A DNA stretch of 64,000 nt from Centrapalus pauciflorus (GCA_020465985.1 JAANYP010004339.1:124001-188000); one strand, 5' to 3'; positions 53,257 to 64,000 are shown, counted from the first letter of the stretch. The notes: generated by a model from the sequence alone, not told the origin. Numbers and translations are program-made.

Positions 53257-56200
53257 TGTAGCAACTGTCAATTTTGCGTTTCAGGTTAAACACAGACCCA
53301 TCTATTCAAGTTATCTTTTCATTACCCAATTGATTTCTTAGACTTAGAAATAGAAACCTAAGTTGCAAACAATTAAGAAATTTCGTTAATTTGCTTACTT
53401 TTCTGTGTTCGGCGCAGAATTTTCTGATAATTTTCATACAATGCCAGAAAATATTATTAATTGATAGACATAACAAGCTAATAATGATTCGAAATACAAA
53501 GACACATAATGTTGAATTCACTTAGTAATTAAAACAAAAATAAGTAACAAAGTTAATCAAAGATTTGAAGAAAGACATCCGTATTGTGCCAATTTAACTA
53601 AAATAGCAACAAACTTATAAAAGTTTACATAAATAATAATAAATAAGAGAAACATAAATTTGAAACATAAAAATTTTATGAATATAAATTACACATGCTA
53701 AAAAGTTACTTATGTCACAAACTAGTAAGAAAATAAGCATAAACTTTACTCTTTATGCACAAACAAGCAACCAACTCTTAAATACATATATTTACAACTT
53801 TATAAAAAAAAAAATAATAAATCTAAATTTCACCCTTTAAGGGCCAGCCAAGAGAAAAAAATATAAAAAAAAAGAAAAGAAAAAGTGTGATTTTATCTAT
53901 AAAAATCACTTCAACACTCCATCTCATCATCATTTTCAATCCACTCCTTCTCTCTCTTGTTTCTCTCACTAAAACTCAGATTTTTCTATCAAAAATCCAC
54001 TGAAAATCCAGCCATTAACACCTTCATTTGAACTCTTCAAGTGTGAATCAAAAGGTACAAACATGTGTTCATGCATCTAGCATGAACACTACACTCAAAC
54101 TTCATCTTTTTACAAGTTTTCTTGTTATTTCTCCTACTTTTTCTTTCATTTTTCTTCAAGAATGATTTTGTTACTTGATGTTTGTAGATTAACCATCAAC
54201 ACATGTTAAGTGTTGTAAAAGATGGTAATCCATGATCAAACCTAAGTCAAGAAACAAGAAAGCTCTTGAAAACCTAAAAAATGGGCATGCATGGTAGCTT
54301 TATGGTTCAAACACTAAAAATCCCATACTCTTTTGAGTTATTTATGTGGTAAATGTGTTTTGAAGATACCTAACACCATTGCATGTTCAAAACTTGAGTT
54401 TAATCATCAATGAAATCGGATTCATAAGCATGCACATCAAGTTTTGTCAATAACTTGTATGCTGTTTGCTTGAAGATTTATGAGCAGATTATGACCCAAC
54501 TTCAAATGGTCATTACTTGTTCATTCTTGACCCAAATGGGGTGATTCGTCTTCTGAAATTTAAGTTTATGAGTTAGCTAACTAACCCAAGTGGTCTCATT
54601 CTAAAATAATGTGTATTCTGTTCTACACAAAGTTTTAAAAACAAGTATACAGAATCATAAATCTGGAGAGAAAGTTGGGTTGACTTTAAAACACCATATC
54701 TCTCACATGCAAGCTTAGATTTAGTTGATTCTTTTTCTGGAAGCTAGTTTTATGGGTTAGCTTTTGAACCCAAGTGGAATCATTCAAAATGATTAAGTTT
54801 ATAGCCTCCTACTGTCCAAACAAGAAAGGTGTGCAGACAGCACAACCTTCTGGACACATATTTTTGTACGAATTTTTAAAAATACTAAATCTTCTTAATA
54901 AATTCTGAAATAATTATACAAAACATATAAGACATGGAAATAAAACCTGTAACATTTTCAGATCCAGAAAGTGGCTAAAAGTTAACTTTTTATATCTCTA
55001 AAGTATACCCAAAAATCTGTCCAGAAAAGTAAATATTCTTGTTTTGTCTTTACATGTATTAATCATTGCACCTTTTGTTATAATGTAAGACAAACCCAAA
55101 TTATTCTATTGTATCCATATTGGTTATATAATAGATGTTTTACTTATAAGTTACTAAAATCATCACATGTTATTTTACAAACAAATGATCAAAATCAAAA
55201 TAGTTAATTCTAACAACATTTGGCAATTGAATAGATTTATTAGAAATTAGTCTTAAACATGCCAATTTAGACAAGGAACTTACCTAGAATCGTTTGCGTA
55301 TTTTTGGAGGCAACTAGTGATTACATTCGAAGCTCGATTCAATCGCATTGGACTATTGTGAGTATTCACGGCCTCTTTTTACTATATTACGTTTTGGGGT
55401 GAAAAGCATGTTACTATTCATTTTAACTCTTAATGCACTTTCAAACTCGTTTATGACAATGCATGCAAACATTTGTTATACCAACTTGTTATACATTCGA
55501 ACATGATTACGATGCATGCAAACACTTGTTATACAAACTTGTCATACATACAAACATGTTTATGCAAAGCAAACAAACTCTTGTTATACAAGCGTGATAC
55601 ATTTTATGCAATATGGTTGTTCTTACCAAACTTGATACATATGAACTCATACATTCGTTCATTCATTTTGGCACATTGGTACGGATACAATTGTAGTCTT
55701 GTATGAGTGACAAACTAAACATTATGTAAGTCCACACGACAAACACACTACTCAGTTAACTCATTTTGATGAGCCGGATGATTCTTATGGATATCGATAT
55801 GTGGTTGACGACTCACTCATACGGTACTAGTGAGTGCATAATTATCATACATACATTTATGTGATTTTCACATTGTGGCATTCAAAGTCAACATTCTAGG
55901 TTTGAGTAGTGGCTCATTACATATACATTGTGTACAACATTACCATGTGCTACAAAGACAAACATTTAACAACCATGACATATTGCAAATACATTGCGTT
56001 TTGAAATTGCTTATTTCATACAAAACCCGTGAACTCACCAACTATTTTATAGTTGACCCGTCTTTATGACATGCTTTTCAGGAAAGTAATCGTAAGTGGT
56101 ACGTTGAAGCGTGATTGCATTCAAGTCGTGTGCTCATGAAGATTTTAATTTATTTGCAAATCAAACGCTATTACTTATGTTTTTGGTTGTAATCTTTAAA

Positions 56201-56326
56201 CATATTTACTTTTGATGTATGGTGGTTGCTTTTGGAAACAATTTTATTATGGTATGAATCTTGAGACTTATGCAATGATCACATTCACGGTTACATCTCG
56301 TGTTTCCGCTTTAGCGGGGTGTGACA
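53257..56326 (+). repeat. 3' LTR of Gypsy-1 (3070 bp)
   Basis: Near-identical to 45985-48634 but with an extra block of about 420 bp near 54608-55030 (starting around TGTGTATTCTGTTCTACAC). Either the 5' LTR lost it or the two ends came from different templates. It ends GTGTGACA before CACAG. Confidence 0.92.
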
Positions 56327-57085
56327 CACAGGTACTTAAAAGTCAACAAAAGACAGCCTACACACCAAAAACAAGTTTTAGCAAAATCCAAAGCAAACAT
56401 TAAAAAGGTATGGTGTGTTAAAGGCAAAAACACAAATGAAATTGCTGATGCAAGTGTTGAGACTATTAAATCTAAAGTTGGAACTGGTAGTGCAAATTCT
56501 GAAGCTGTTAGCACTAAAAACCTCGTTCCAACTGCTAAGTCTAAAACTGGAACTGGTAGTGGATACCTCATGTCATAACTAAATATTCTTCACAAAATCC
56601 ACCAGTGGATCTTACTAAGTATAAAAAGACACAAACAGTGTTTAGTTATGTCAATGCACAAGGACAACCCAAAACCAATTTGGTTTGGGACCCAACATAA
56701 AACAAGATGGCATATGGATAGTGGACGCTATAGGCACATGACAGGCAATTCTGAATGCTTGTCAAATCTCAAAAGCTTTGAAGGAGGATTTGTTGCATTT
56801 GGTGGAAATTCCAAGGGAGGTAAGGTAACAGGTAAGGGTACTTTCAAAGCAGGCAATATGATCTTTAATGATGTTTTGTATGTTGAACCGCTGAAGTATA
56901 ATTTACTAAGTGTATCTCAAATCTATGAGAAACAGAATATTGTTCTATTCACAAACTCTGAGTGTATTGTCCTTTCAAAAGATTTTAAAATCCCTGAAAA
57001 TCTTGTTTTACTTAAAACACCAAGGAAGGACAATGTCTACTGTTTAGACACAGATCTTTTGTCAAAATCAAATACTTTAAGTTGA
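56327..57085 (+). pseudogene. Copia-3 gag-pol junction and protease
   Basis: Resumes after the gypsy element: a Lys/Thr/Ser-rich linker (56327-56578) with repeated VGTGS/TGTGS-like pieces, then 56648-57085. The protease motif is at about 56708-56740 and reads WHMDSGRYRHMTG, where the family has C-S at the R-Y positions, so the catalytic D-S-G is kept but the following residues are changed. VLYVEPLKYNLLSVSQI closes the domain. A TGA at 57083 lies between protease and integrase in the same frame. Confidence 0.8.
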
Positions 57086-58369
57086 TTGATATCCAAAGCA
57101 TCTTCTAATGAGTCTGCTCTATGGCACAGAAGGATGTGCCACATGAAATTTAAATCTATGAATGTTTTAGTAAGACGTTTACCACAAAAGGAGTTCATAT
57201 GTGATGATCATTGTGTAGCATGCCTCAAAGGCAAGCAACACAAAACTTCTCATAAGGCCAAAGAAGTAAATTCAATCTCATCTTCTCTTCATCTTATTCA
57301 TATGGATCTCTTTGGTCCAACATCTGTGTTGAGTTTGAATAAAAGAGCTTACTGTTTAGTCATTATTGATGATTTCACCAGATTTACATGGGTTTACTTT
57401 CTTAGGACTAAGGATGAAACTACTGAGCTAGTCAAATCCTTTATCCTTAAGATAGAAAATCAATCAATCTTAAAAGTTAAGGTGATCAGGTCAGACAATG
57501 GAACTGAGTTTAAAAATCATATCCTAAACAGTTTCTGTGAGTCTAAATGTATTGCAAGGCAATATAATGCACCCAGAACACCACAACAAAATGGTGTAGC
57601 CGAAAGGAAGAATAGAACTTTAATAGAGGCTGCTAGAACAATGCTAGCTGATTCCAAACTGCCAATGACCTTTTGGGCAAAGGCAGTCAATACAGCTTGT
57701 TATGTGCTGAATAGGGTTCAAATTGTTCAGTCACAAGGGAAAACTCCATATGAGTTATTCCATCACAGAGTTCCCTTAGTGGCCTTTCTAAAATCTTTTG
57801 GTTGTTCATGCACTATTCTGCACACTAAAACTCCCTTAGGAAAGTTTGAAAGTAAAGCTGAAGAAGGTTTCTTTGTAGGTCACTCTATTCAAAGCAAAGC
57901 CTATAGAGTATATAACAGTGTGTCTAAAATCATTGAAGAAAGTGCCAATGTTGAGTTTAATGAAAACACTACTAATGTCAAAGGCACTGACCCTGATTGG
58001 TTGTTTGATTTAGATTCACTAACAAATTCTCTGAGATTTGTTGAGTATACTGCAGGAACTGATGAAGACAGTGTTGAAGCTGCCAACACAAATTCTCATG
58101 CTGCTTACACAAACATTCAAGCAGTTGGCACAAAGTTTCAAACTGTTGAAGATTCTGATAAATGGGATGAGTATACTGTACTACCACTTCTATCTTGTGA
58201 CCCACCAGGGGTACTGGATGCTCAACATGATACAATTCTAGATTATGAAGTGCCAATCCCAAGTCCTGATGTGACAGCTCCATCCAATATGGAAACAGTT
58301 CGTTCTTCTGATCAAGCTGTCACTGGAACAGAATCATCAAGTGGTCCTGAAGGTGATGATTCAATCTAG
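57086..58369 (+). CDS. Copia-3 integrase
   Basis: 427 open residues. Zinc region LWHRRMCHMKFKSMN and CVACLKGKQHKTSHKA; catalytic Asp in LIHMDLFGPT, second Asp in VIRSDNGTEFKN, Glu in PQQNGVAERKNRTLIEAART; the GKG-like module KFESKAEEGFFVGHS; then a long Ser/Thr/Asn linker with repeated N-S-H-A-A-Y-T-N-like pieces toward RT. All key residues of the core are kept. It is the best preserved domain of Copia-3. Confidence 0.9.
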   Translation: MISKASSNESALWHRRMCHMKFKSMNVLVRRLPQKEFICDDHCVACLKGKQHKTSHKAKEVNSISSSLHLIHMDLFGPTSVLSLNKRAYCLVIIDDFTRFTWVYFLRTKDETTELVKSFILKIENQSILKVKVIRSDNGTEFKNHILNSFCESKCIARQYNAPRTPQQNGVAERKNRTLIEAARTMLADSKLPMTFWAKAVNTACYVLNRVQIVQSQGKTPYELFHHRVPLVAFLKSFGCSCTILHTKTPLGKFESKAEEGFFVGHSIQSKAYRVYNSVSKIIEESANVEFNENTTNVKGTDPDWLFDLDSLTNSLRFVEYTAGTDEDSVEAANTNSHAAYTNIQAVGTKFQTVEDSDKWDEYTVLPLLSCDPPGVLDAQHDTILDYEVPIPSPDVTAPSNMETVRSSDQAVTGTESSSGPEGDDSI

Positions 58370-59160
58370 GTACATCATTTCAGACAGACAGAGAACCCAC
58401 ACTCAGGGTTAACAAGTATCATCCTCTCAACCAGATAATGGGAGACCTATGCACACCTGTGCAGATAAGGACAATGGTTCACAAGGAGTCCACTGATGCT
58501 GAATCAGCAGTTCCTGAATTCAGTCTAGCTGCCTTTGAACATGCATGCTTCATGTGACAATTAGAACCTAAGAAGGCATCTGAGGCTCTGAAAGATCCAT
58601 CTTGGATTGAGGCAATGCAAGAAGAAATTTTGCAATTCAAGATTCAGAATGTACGGACTCTAGTTGACTTACCTAGAAGAAAGAGAGCAATTGGTACAAG
58701 ATGGGTTTTTAGAAACAAGAAGGATGAAAGAGGGGTAGTAATCAAGAACAAAGCAAGATTGAGCACAAGGGTACACTCAAGAAGAAGGAATAGGTTATGA
58801 TGATGTCTTTGTCCCAGTAGCAAGGATAAAAGCCATCAGACTGTTCCTAGCTTATGCCAGCTTCAAAGGGTTCAAAGTGTACCAAATGGATGTGAAATCT
58901 GCATTCCTGTATGGTACAATTGAAGAAGAGGTTTACGTGTGTCAACCCCCTGGATTTGAGGACTATAAGTATCCAGACAGAGTCTACAAATTAGACAAAG
59001 CCGTCTATGGAATCCACCAAGCCCCAAGAGCATGGTATGACACTTTGTCATCATACCTTTTACAAAATGGATTCAAGAGAGGTACTCTGGACAAGTCATT
59101 GTTCACAAAGTCCATCAAATCATAGATTTTGCATGTTCAGATCTATGTTGATGATATCAT
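58370..59160 (+). pseudogene. Copia-3 reverse transcriptase
   Basis: Three frames. 58560-58800: EPKKASEALKDPSWIEAMQE, RAIGTRWVFRNKKDERG. 58877-59125: YQMDVKSAFLYGTIEEEVYV, VYKLDKAVYGIHQAPRAWYD, KRGTLDKSLF. Around 59144-59155 the active-site Y-V-D-D occurs (HVQIYVDDIIFGSTND) after a stop at 59123. Frameshifts near 58765 and stops make it non-functional although the catalytic motif is unchanged. Confidence 0.85.
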
Positions 59161-59998
59161 TTTTGGGTCAACAAATGACATTCTATGCAAAGAGTTTGAA
59201 ACTTGATGCACAAAAAGATTCAAATGAGTTCAATGGGAGGACTCACCTTCTTTCTAGGATTGCAGGTCAAGCAGAAGCCTACAAGAATTTTTATAAGTCA
59301 ATCCAAGTATGTAAATGACATCCTGGAAAAGTTTGGCTACAAAGATACCAAAGTTGCTAGTACTCCAATGGATACTCACAAGCAGCTTGATGTAGACAAA
59401 GATGGAGTGGATGTGGACATTCACCTATATAGATCCTTGATAGGTTCACTAATGTATCTCACATCTTCTAGACCTGATATAATGTTTGTTGTTTGTGTTT
59501 GTGCCAGGTTTCAATGAGCTCCAAAGGACTCACATCTGTTAGCTGTTAAAAGAATCTTTAAATACCTCAAGGGCCAACCACAGTTGGGACTCTGCTATCC
59601 TAAGGACTCTCCTCATGAATTTAACAGCTTATTCTGACAGTGACTATGGAGGCTGTAACATAGACAGAAAATCCACAACTGGTGGATGTCAATATCTAGG
59701 AGCAAGACTGGTCTTTTGGCAGTGCAAAAAGCAAACAACTGTCTCCACCTCATCTACTCAAGCAGAATATGTAGCAGCTGCCAGCTGCTGTTCCTAAGTG
59801 ATGTGGATTCAGAATCAACCGAGAGACTATGTTATGAACTTCCTATCTACTCCTATTTACATTGACAACTCAAGTGCAATAAGCATTGTACAAAATCCAG
59901 TGAAATTTCCCAAAACCAAGCACATAGACATTAGATTTCATTTTAAGGGGGAGACACTGTTTCATAAGAATATGCTTAATTTTCAACTAACAGCTTGA
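59161..59998 (+). pseudogene. Copia-3 RT connection and RNase H
   Basis: 59203-59517: GLTFFLGLQVKQKPTRIFIS, KYVNDILEKFGY, YRSLIGSLMYLTSSRPDIMF. 59615-59797: LTAYSDSDYGGCNIDRKSTT and STSSTQAEYVAAASC (the usual second Glu of T-E-A-E-Y is Gln here). 59798-59998: IDNSSAISIVQNPVKFPKTK and HIDIRFHF, then an early end. The normal final block (E-Q-L-A-D-x-F-T-K) is missing, so the C-terminus is truncated or frameshifted. Confidence 0.83.
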
Positions 59999-60263
59999 GT
60001 CTTTTCTCAAGCTGCTAGTTCATTTTACTCGAACTGTTAGTTGTTTTCACTTGATCTGTCAAAGTGTGCAGGGTAATTCTGTAATTTCTTATAAGTGTGT
60101 GCGCGGGACTAGATATTTTCGAAGTGTCCAAACCTTTAAAGGTCCCAGTTTCGTTCAATTGCAACTACCAGTTGCAAATATATCTTCCAACGATCTGTTC
60201 TTTCTCTCTCTGAGCGATTCACACACTGTCGATTCAAACCCTAAATCACCGTTTTAATCTCTA
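59999..60263. other. Copia-3 spacer with 22-bp-spaced motifs
   Basis: Non-coding. CTCAAGCTG, CTCGAACTG and CTTGATCTG start at 60006, 60028 and 60050, exactly 22 bp apart, repeating the LTR array motif outside the LTR. A C/T-rich leader follows before ATG 60264. Confidence 0.65.
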
Positions 60264-60599
60264 ATGGAGTTTGTCAAAGAACACAACTGCCTCCCCTATT
60301 CTCTCAAACATACTGACCTTCAACCATTCCACGACATGATGGACTTCCTTAGAAGTTCCCATATCCATCATGCCCTCACTGTCAATCCCACCATCTATGT
60401 GGCTCATATAGAGCAGTTCTGGAAATCTGCCACAGTGAAAACCGTCAATGGAGTCACTTCTTTTGCATCCACAATCGATGGCAACCCTATTACTATTTCT
60501 GAGGAGACCATACGCCAACATTTGCATCTTCAAGATGCCTCGGGTATATCAGATCTATCCCTTACTGCCTTACACGAAGGACTTTTTGCAATAGGGTAA
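60264..60599 (+). CDS. Copia-3 post-pol ORF, N-terminal domain
   Basis: 111 residues from ATG 60264. Content: FHDMMDFLRSSHIHHALTVN, TIYVAHIEQFWKSATVKTVN, FASTIDGNPITISEETIRQH and LHLQDASGISDLS. This is the typical N-terminal domain of the extra protein in SIRE-type copia elements of asterids (F-W-x-x-A-x-V-K-T-x-N-G, then a D-G-x-x-I-x-I-x-E-x-x-I-R block). It is the best preserved of the three copies in this window. It ends at TAA 60597. Function unknown. Confidence 0.75.
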   Translation: MEFVKEHNCLPYSLKHTDLQPFHDMMDFLRSSHIHHALTVNPTIYVAHIEQFWKSATVKTVNGVTSFASTIDGNPITISEETIRQHLHLQDASGISDLSLTALHEGLFAIG

Positions 60600-62987
60600 T
60601 GGGGCCCTTCTGATTCGTTTACTTTTTTTAAAGCACACTTTGCCCCTAAGTGGAAATATCTTGTGCATATCATTTAACAATGTATAAGTCCCAAAAGAAC
60701 TGGTTGGTCTGAGTTTTCCTCAAACATGGCCACTACTCTAGTATGTCTATCAACAGGCCAACAGTTCAACTTTTCAAATATGATTTTTCAAGGGATGTTG
60801 AGGCATCATGCCCTAAAGAATGGGAAATTTTTGATGTATCCACGATTTTTGGCTGAAATATTTTCAAAATCTTAAAATACTTTTAATATACATAAAAGGA
60901 TACATGTTTCCCATAGGCACTCTTTACCATCCATTAAAAGACTTTTAAAACCTAGTGCCAAATTTTTGAATGTGGATTTCCCATTGCCTTCTTCAATGCT
61001 GGGCATCAATCCAACAAACAGAGGAGAGGGTCCTCAGCAAGCTCAGCCATCCATCACTGCTTCATCCCAAGGACCCCAACCCACTCCTCATGATACAAAC
61101 ATTTCATCTGCTCCTTCTATTACACTTACATCCCCACCCCCACACTCCTAAAATACAAAAGACAAAGGGTTTCAAGAGCTCCTTCCTCCTCAGCCCAAGC
61201 ACCAGTGCCAAATATCCATGTGCAGGAGGACACTTCTGCACAGAATATCCAAAGGGAACCCACTGATGACTCTCCCACCCTCAATTTGGAGGTGGACATT
61301 CCATTAGAGGATGTCATATGGGATTTGTGGCTGACACTACTGATGTCTCTGCACAAGAGGCACATGCCAGTGTCAACATATCTAAGACCACACCCATGGC
61401 AACAGAGGGTGTGCAAGCACCTTCTGGAAGTCCCTAGTACCAAGAACAAAGGGGCCCAGATGTTTCTACCTCTGGAATTCCTGCCAGTGGTAGATCTCAA
61501 ATACCACTATCATTTGAAGATCTTGAGGCTAGTCTGCAACTCATGTCATTGACGGATCAACAACTGAAACCTGTTGTAGCAATATTGAAACATTACAAGT
61601 CCATTATTGCTACACAGGGGACACAAATCACAGCTCTGCAACAGACTATAGTAGCCCCACATCAACGATTGGATTATTTTCATCAAGGGTTCACACTCTG
61701 TGGAAATAGGATTATACAGCTTGAGAAGATGGTTCGAACCCTTATTGCAAAGGTTTTTGTCCACCTGGCCAAACCAATGCATCCAAAAAGGGGGAGAATC
61801 AGGAGATCCCTCTTTCAGTCCAAACAGCTTCAACCTCCTCTCCAACAGTCCCAGTTTCTAGGCTAACAGTCCCAACAACGACTCAAGCTGTTAGTCTAGA
61901 AACTCAAGCTGCTCCCATTAGGACAACTGGAGTTGTCATCAAAGAAGGTTCTCAGGCTCCAGTCACAACAGTCCAATCCACAACATCAGCTTCCAGAAAT
62001 AAGGGTAAAGGCATTCTAATTAAATTCTCTTCTAAAGAAGCCCAGGTTGCTCATGATGCTGAATTAGCAAGGAAAATAGCAGAAGAACAAGATGAACTCT
62101 TAGACCAGCAAACCCATGATCAAATGAAAGATGATGAAACCTTAGGGGACTATCTAAGAGGGTTTGTGGTCAAGCAAAATCAGAAGAAAAAGAAAATGCC
62201 AATAGGGCATTCAAAGGCAGAACACAGAAAATTTTTGATAAACTTCTCTGCATCAGTTGGACTATCAAGAGTAATGGCTCAGTCATGGCCAACAGAAAAG
62301 CTTCAGGCCTTATATGACAAGGAGAAAGAAAAACAAGAAGCAGCCAAAGTCTCCCAACAAGTCCAACAAGAACTAGTTCAAGCAGTTGCTAGTGATCCTC
62401 ATCCTCAAATAAATATTGATCAGGTCAAAAGAGTGTTGTTTGAACAACAGCTTCAAAAGGCAATAGAAATGGGAAGGGGCCTGGATCAGTATGACTTCTC
62501 TAAACCGCCTATTACTTACTGGTATGCTAAATCAATGGATGACATTGATTTGGACTATCATTTTGTAATTAGAAGAGATGCTGGTCCATAAGAAGAATAT
62601 AAGAGCCTAGCTCAGATGGCACAAAGGCTAACCAGAGACGATCAGACAAAGATGCATCATATTGGAACTGTTAGCCATTCAAGATCTCGATGTGTTTCGG
62701 TTCAAAGAAATGTAAAAGATCTCAGAAGTATTTTTGATCCGGAGTCTACAAGAGTAGAAATAGAAGCTGCCAAGGAGATGAAGATTGTACAGGTTGATAT
62801 ATATGCCAAATCAATGACATATAGACTCAAGCTTGCAGACGGATCCAACACGTTCTATAATTTCGAATTTTTAAATCTGCCAAAGGCTTGGCTACTCCAA
62901 ATAAGCTCAATGAAGATCCACTGTGATAAAGAGGAGTCAAAGAAAGATTTCATAAAGGCAATAAAGCAGAAACTTTCACAATTGTAA
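60600..62987 (+). pseudogene. Copia-3 post-pol ORF, remaining part
   Basis: Degraded to about 60965, then pieces: 60966-61151 and 61205-61552 (Pro/Ser/Thr-rich), 61543-61866 (helical, LTDQQLKPVVAILKHYKSII, then a basic KRGRIRRS patch), 62124-62591 (charged coiled coil with EKEKQEAAKVSQQVQQELVQ) and, in the same frame after a stop, 62616-62987 (C-terminal, HHIGTVSHSRSR ... YRLKLADGS). Order and composition match the same regions in Copia-1 and Copia-2. At least four frame changes. Confidence 0.6.
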
Positions 62988-63081
62988 GTTTTTGGATGCC
63001 TTAGTTTGTAAATAACAGTTTTACTTTATTTTATTTCCTTATTTGTATATAAACTTAAAGTCTTGTGTAAAGAATTTAAAT

Positions 63082-63092
63082 TAGGGGGAGAT
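63082..63092 (+). other. Polypurine tract of Copia-3
   Basis: TAGGGGGAGAT immediately before TGTTGGG of the 3' LTR. Confidence 0.85.
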
Positions 63093-63659
63093 TGTTGGGA
63101 AATACTCTAAGTATGTCAAGCTGTTAGTTAGATTTCTTAGACTGTTAGTAGTCTTTCTGTGTAATTACAAAGTTCAAGCTGTTAGTTGAGTAAGTTCGAG
63201 CTGCTAGTTCAAAAGTTCAAGCTGCCAGAGTTAAAAGTTCAAGCTGCTCAAAAGATAAAGTTCAAGCTGCTCAACAGTTTAACAACAGAAAGTGCTGAAA
63301 TTCAGAATGTGTTTTATATTCAAAGATTCAAGCATATCTACTTCCAGAGAAATCAGAGTTCCTCAAGGAAACAAATCAGAAGGCTATATATATATATATA
63401 TATGTAAAACCCTAAGAACAGTCTGTGTTCTTCGTCTAATCAAATAGATTAGAGGTGATTGTAATCAGTGAGTTTGGCAATACAAAAGATTTGACTTTTT
63501 ATTATATTTATGTGTTATTTATTCTGAAAGTTTTTCTTAAAACAATTAAGTGTTATTCTGCAAACTTCTTAATTGGACTTTGATTCAATACAAGGTTATT
63601 GGTTTACACTCTGATTTATTCAAACCAGTTAATCTTAGGTGGTGATTTTGATCCTGACA
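63093..63659 (+). repeat. 3' LTR of Copia-3 (567 bp)
   Basis: Starts TGTTGGGAAATACT, ends ATCCTGACA. It keeps a short AT tract near 63385-63402 where the 5' LTR has the expanded one, then passes directly into GTAAAACCCTAAG. The ~22-bp array is at 63173-63270. Confidence 0.9.
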
Positions 63660-63663
63660 AAAC

Positions 63664-63800
63664 ATGTGTAATAGGTTCTATTACATGTGTAGTAGTTAAA
63701 GTTATACTTCTGTAATAGTTCATATTACATGTGTAATTGTATGTATTAAACTTGTAATAGTAGTATTACATGTGTAATAGTGCATATTAAATGTGTAATA
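63664..63800. repeat. Array of near-palindromic ATTACATGTGTAAT motifs
   Basis: Motifs such as CATGTGTAATAG, TATTACATGTGTAGTAG, ATTACATGTGTAATTG, GTATTACATGTGTAATAG and TTAAATGTGTAATAG recur at uneven spacing. The motif is close to its own reverse complement. A short version is at 10950-10996. No protein or known RNA is associated. Confidence 0.7.
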
Positions 63801-63809
63801 GTTCATATT

Positions 63810-64000
63810 TGTAACAACCAGCAGGGTAACATCTATCACCTAATAATATTGATTATTAATAAATCTAGATATTAATAAGTTCATAAGGATTTTCCTTCGA
63901 AACAAAAACAATTTCATCGGTGTGATTCAGTGAAACGATAAAGAATTAATCCGATCAAATTAGGGCATGATAAATTAAATCGACTAAGTTGCACGATTAA
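63810..64000 (+). mobile_element. Start of another gypsy-type LTR (off window)
   Basis: Begins TGTAACAACCAGCAGG. Later phrases (TTAATCCGATCAAATTA, TAAATCGACTAAGT) match 35170-35215 in the solo LTR 35000-37396, so it is the same LTR family in the same orientation. The right end is beyond the window. Confidence 0.7.

Larger units (their letters stand above)
45985..56326 (+). mobile_element. Gypsy-1: chromovirus-like LTR retrotransposon, 10.3 kb
   Basis: LTRs 45985-48634 and 53257-56326, perfect 5-bp duplications CACAG (45980-45984 and 56327-56331), primer site TGGTATCAGAGCC at 48640, and order gag, protease, RT, RNase H, integrase. The LTRs look very similar by eye, so insertion is recent relative to its host Copia-3. 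Gag has a large internal deletion and pol holds several stops. The integrase tail (VKVHWNAKRGPEYTWERE) resembles the chromodomain-like tail of Tekay-type chromoviruses. Confidence 0.92.
41847..63659 (+). mobile_element. Copia-3: SIRE-type retrotransposon, split by gypsy
   Basis: 5' LTR 41847-43647, primer site 43650, gag 43721-45984 interrupted by Gypsy-1 (45985-56326), then protease, integrase, RT, RNase H, extra ORF to 62987, polypurine tract and 3' LTR 63093-63659. Flanks are AAATA (41842-41846) and AAACA (63660-63664), a duplication with one mismatch. Without the gypsy insert it is about 11.5 kb. Multiple stops and frameshifts show it is dead. Confidence 0.9.

Overview
This window is nuclear DNA of a flowering plant, very probably a eudicot. 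The base composition is strongly AT-rich and there are many long (AT)n microsatellites. Almost all recognisable coding sequence belongs to plant transposable elements: SIRE-type Ty1/copia elements with an extra ORF after pol, a Ty3/gypsy element with a chromovirus-like integrase tail, a CACTA element, Helitron-like ends and Mutator-like foldback elements. The style of the copia extra ORF recalls Asteraceae genomes, but the species cannot be fixed from this sequence. I see no intact host gene, no tRNA or rRNA gene and no CRISPR array. The host-gene-like pieces are broken fragments: phospholipase D zeta, actin-related protein 3, a short-chain dehydrogenase and possibly a bHLH factor.

Layout. 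1-5368: the 3' end of a copia element (Copia-1). It holds a ~21.6-bp-period tandem array, a broken post-pol ORF, a polypurine tract and a 334-bp LTR. 5369-10364: a chimeric cluster of gene fragments (PLD-zeta exons, an ARP3 exon, PLD-zeta C-terminal exons, a gypsy gag piece, an SDR exon on the minus strand) ending in a Helitron-like hairpin plus CTAG. 10365-11738: AT-rich repeats and a microsatellite-associated element. 11739-24147: Copia-2, complete in layout but inactivated by stops, frameshifts and active-site changes. 24148-33327: AT-rich, internally repetitive sequence with small GC-rich fragments, a solo copia LTR (27736-28874) and two foldback elements with perfect 9-bp target duplications (28892-29409 and 32209-33168). 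33328-41161: a three-level nest, in which a solo LTR (TSD TAAAT) is split by a CACTA element (34547-40306, TSD AAC) that itself contains another solo LTR (35000-37396, TSD TAATA). 41595-41621: a second Helitron-like 3' end. 41847-63659: Copia-3, whose gag is split by a 10.3-kb gypsy element (45985-56326, TSD CACAG). 63660-64000: a palindromic-motif array and the start of another gypsy-type LTR that runs off the window.

How the parts relate. Within each LTR element the domain order is the standard one. For copia it is LTR, tRNA-Met-type primer site, gag, protease, integrase, RT, RNase H, extra ORF, polypurine tract, LTR. For gypsy it is gag, protease, RT, RNase H, integrase. Every pol is damaged, so none looks able to move by itself. 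The order of insertion can be read from the nesting and the target duplications. The observation I find most worth following is a degenerate tandem repeat with a core near TTCRAGYTG and a period of 21-22 bp. It occurs beside Copia-1, in both LTRs of Copia-3 and in the Copia-3 pol/extra-ORF spacer.
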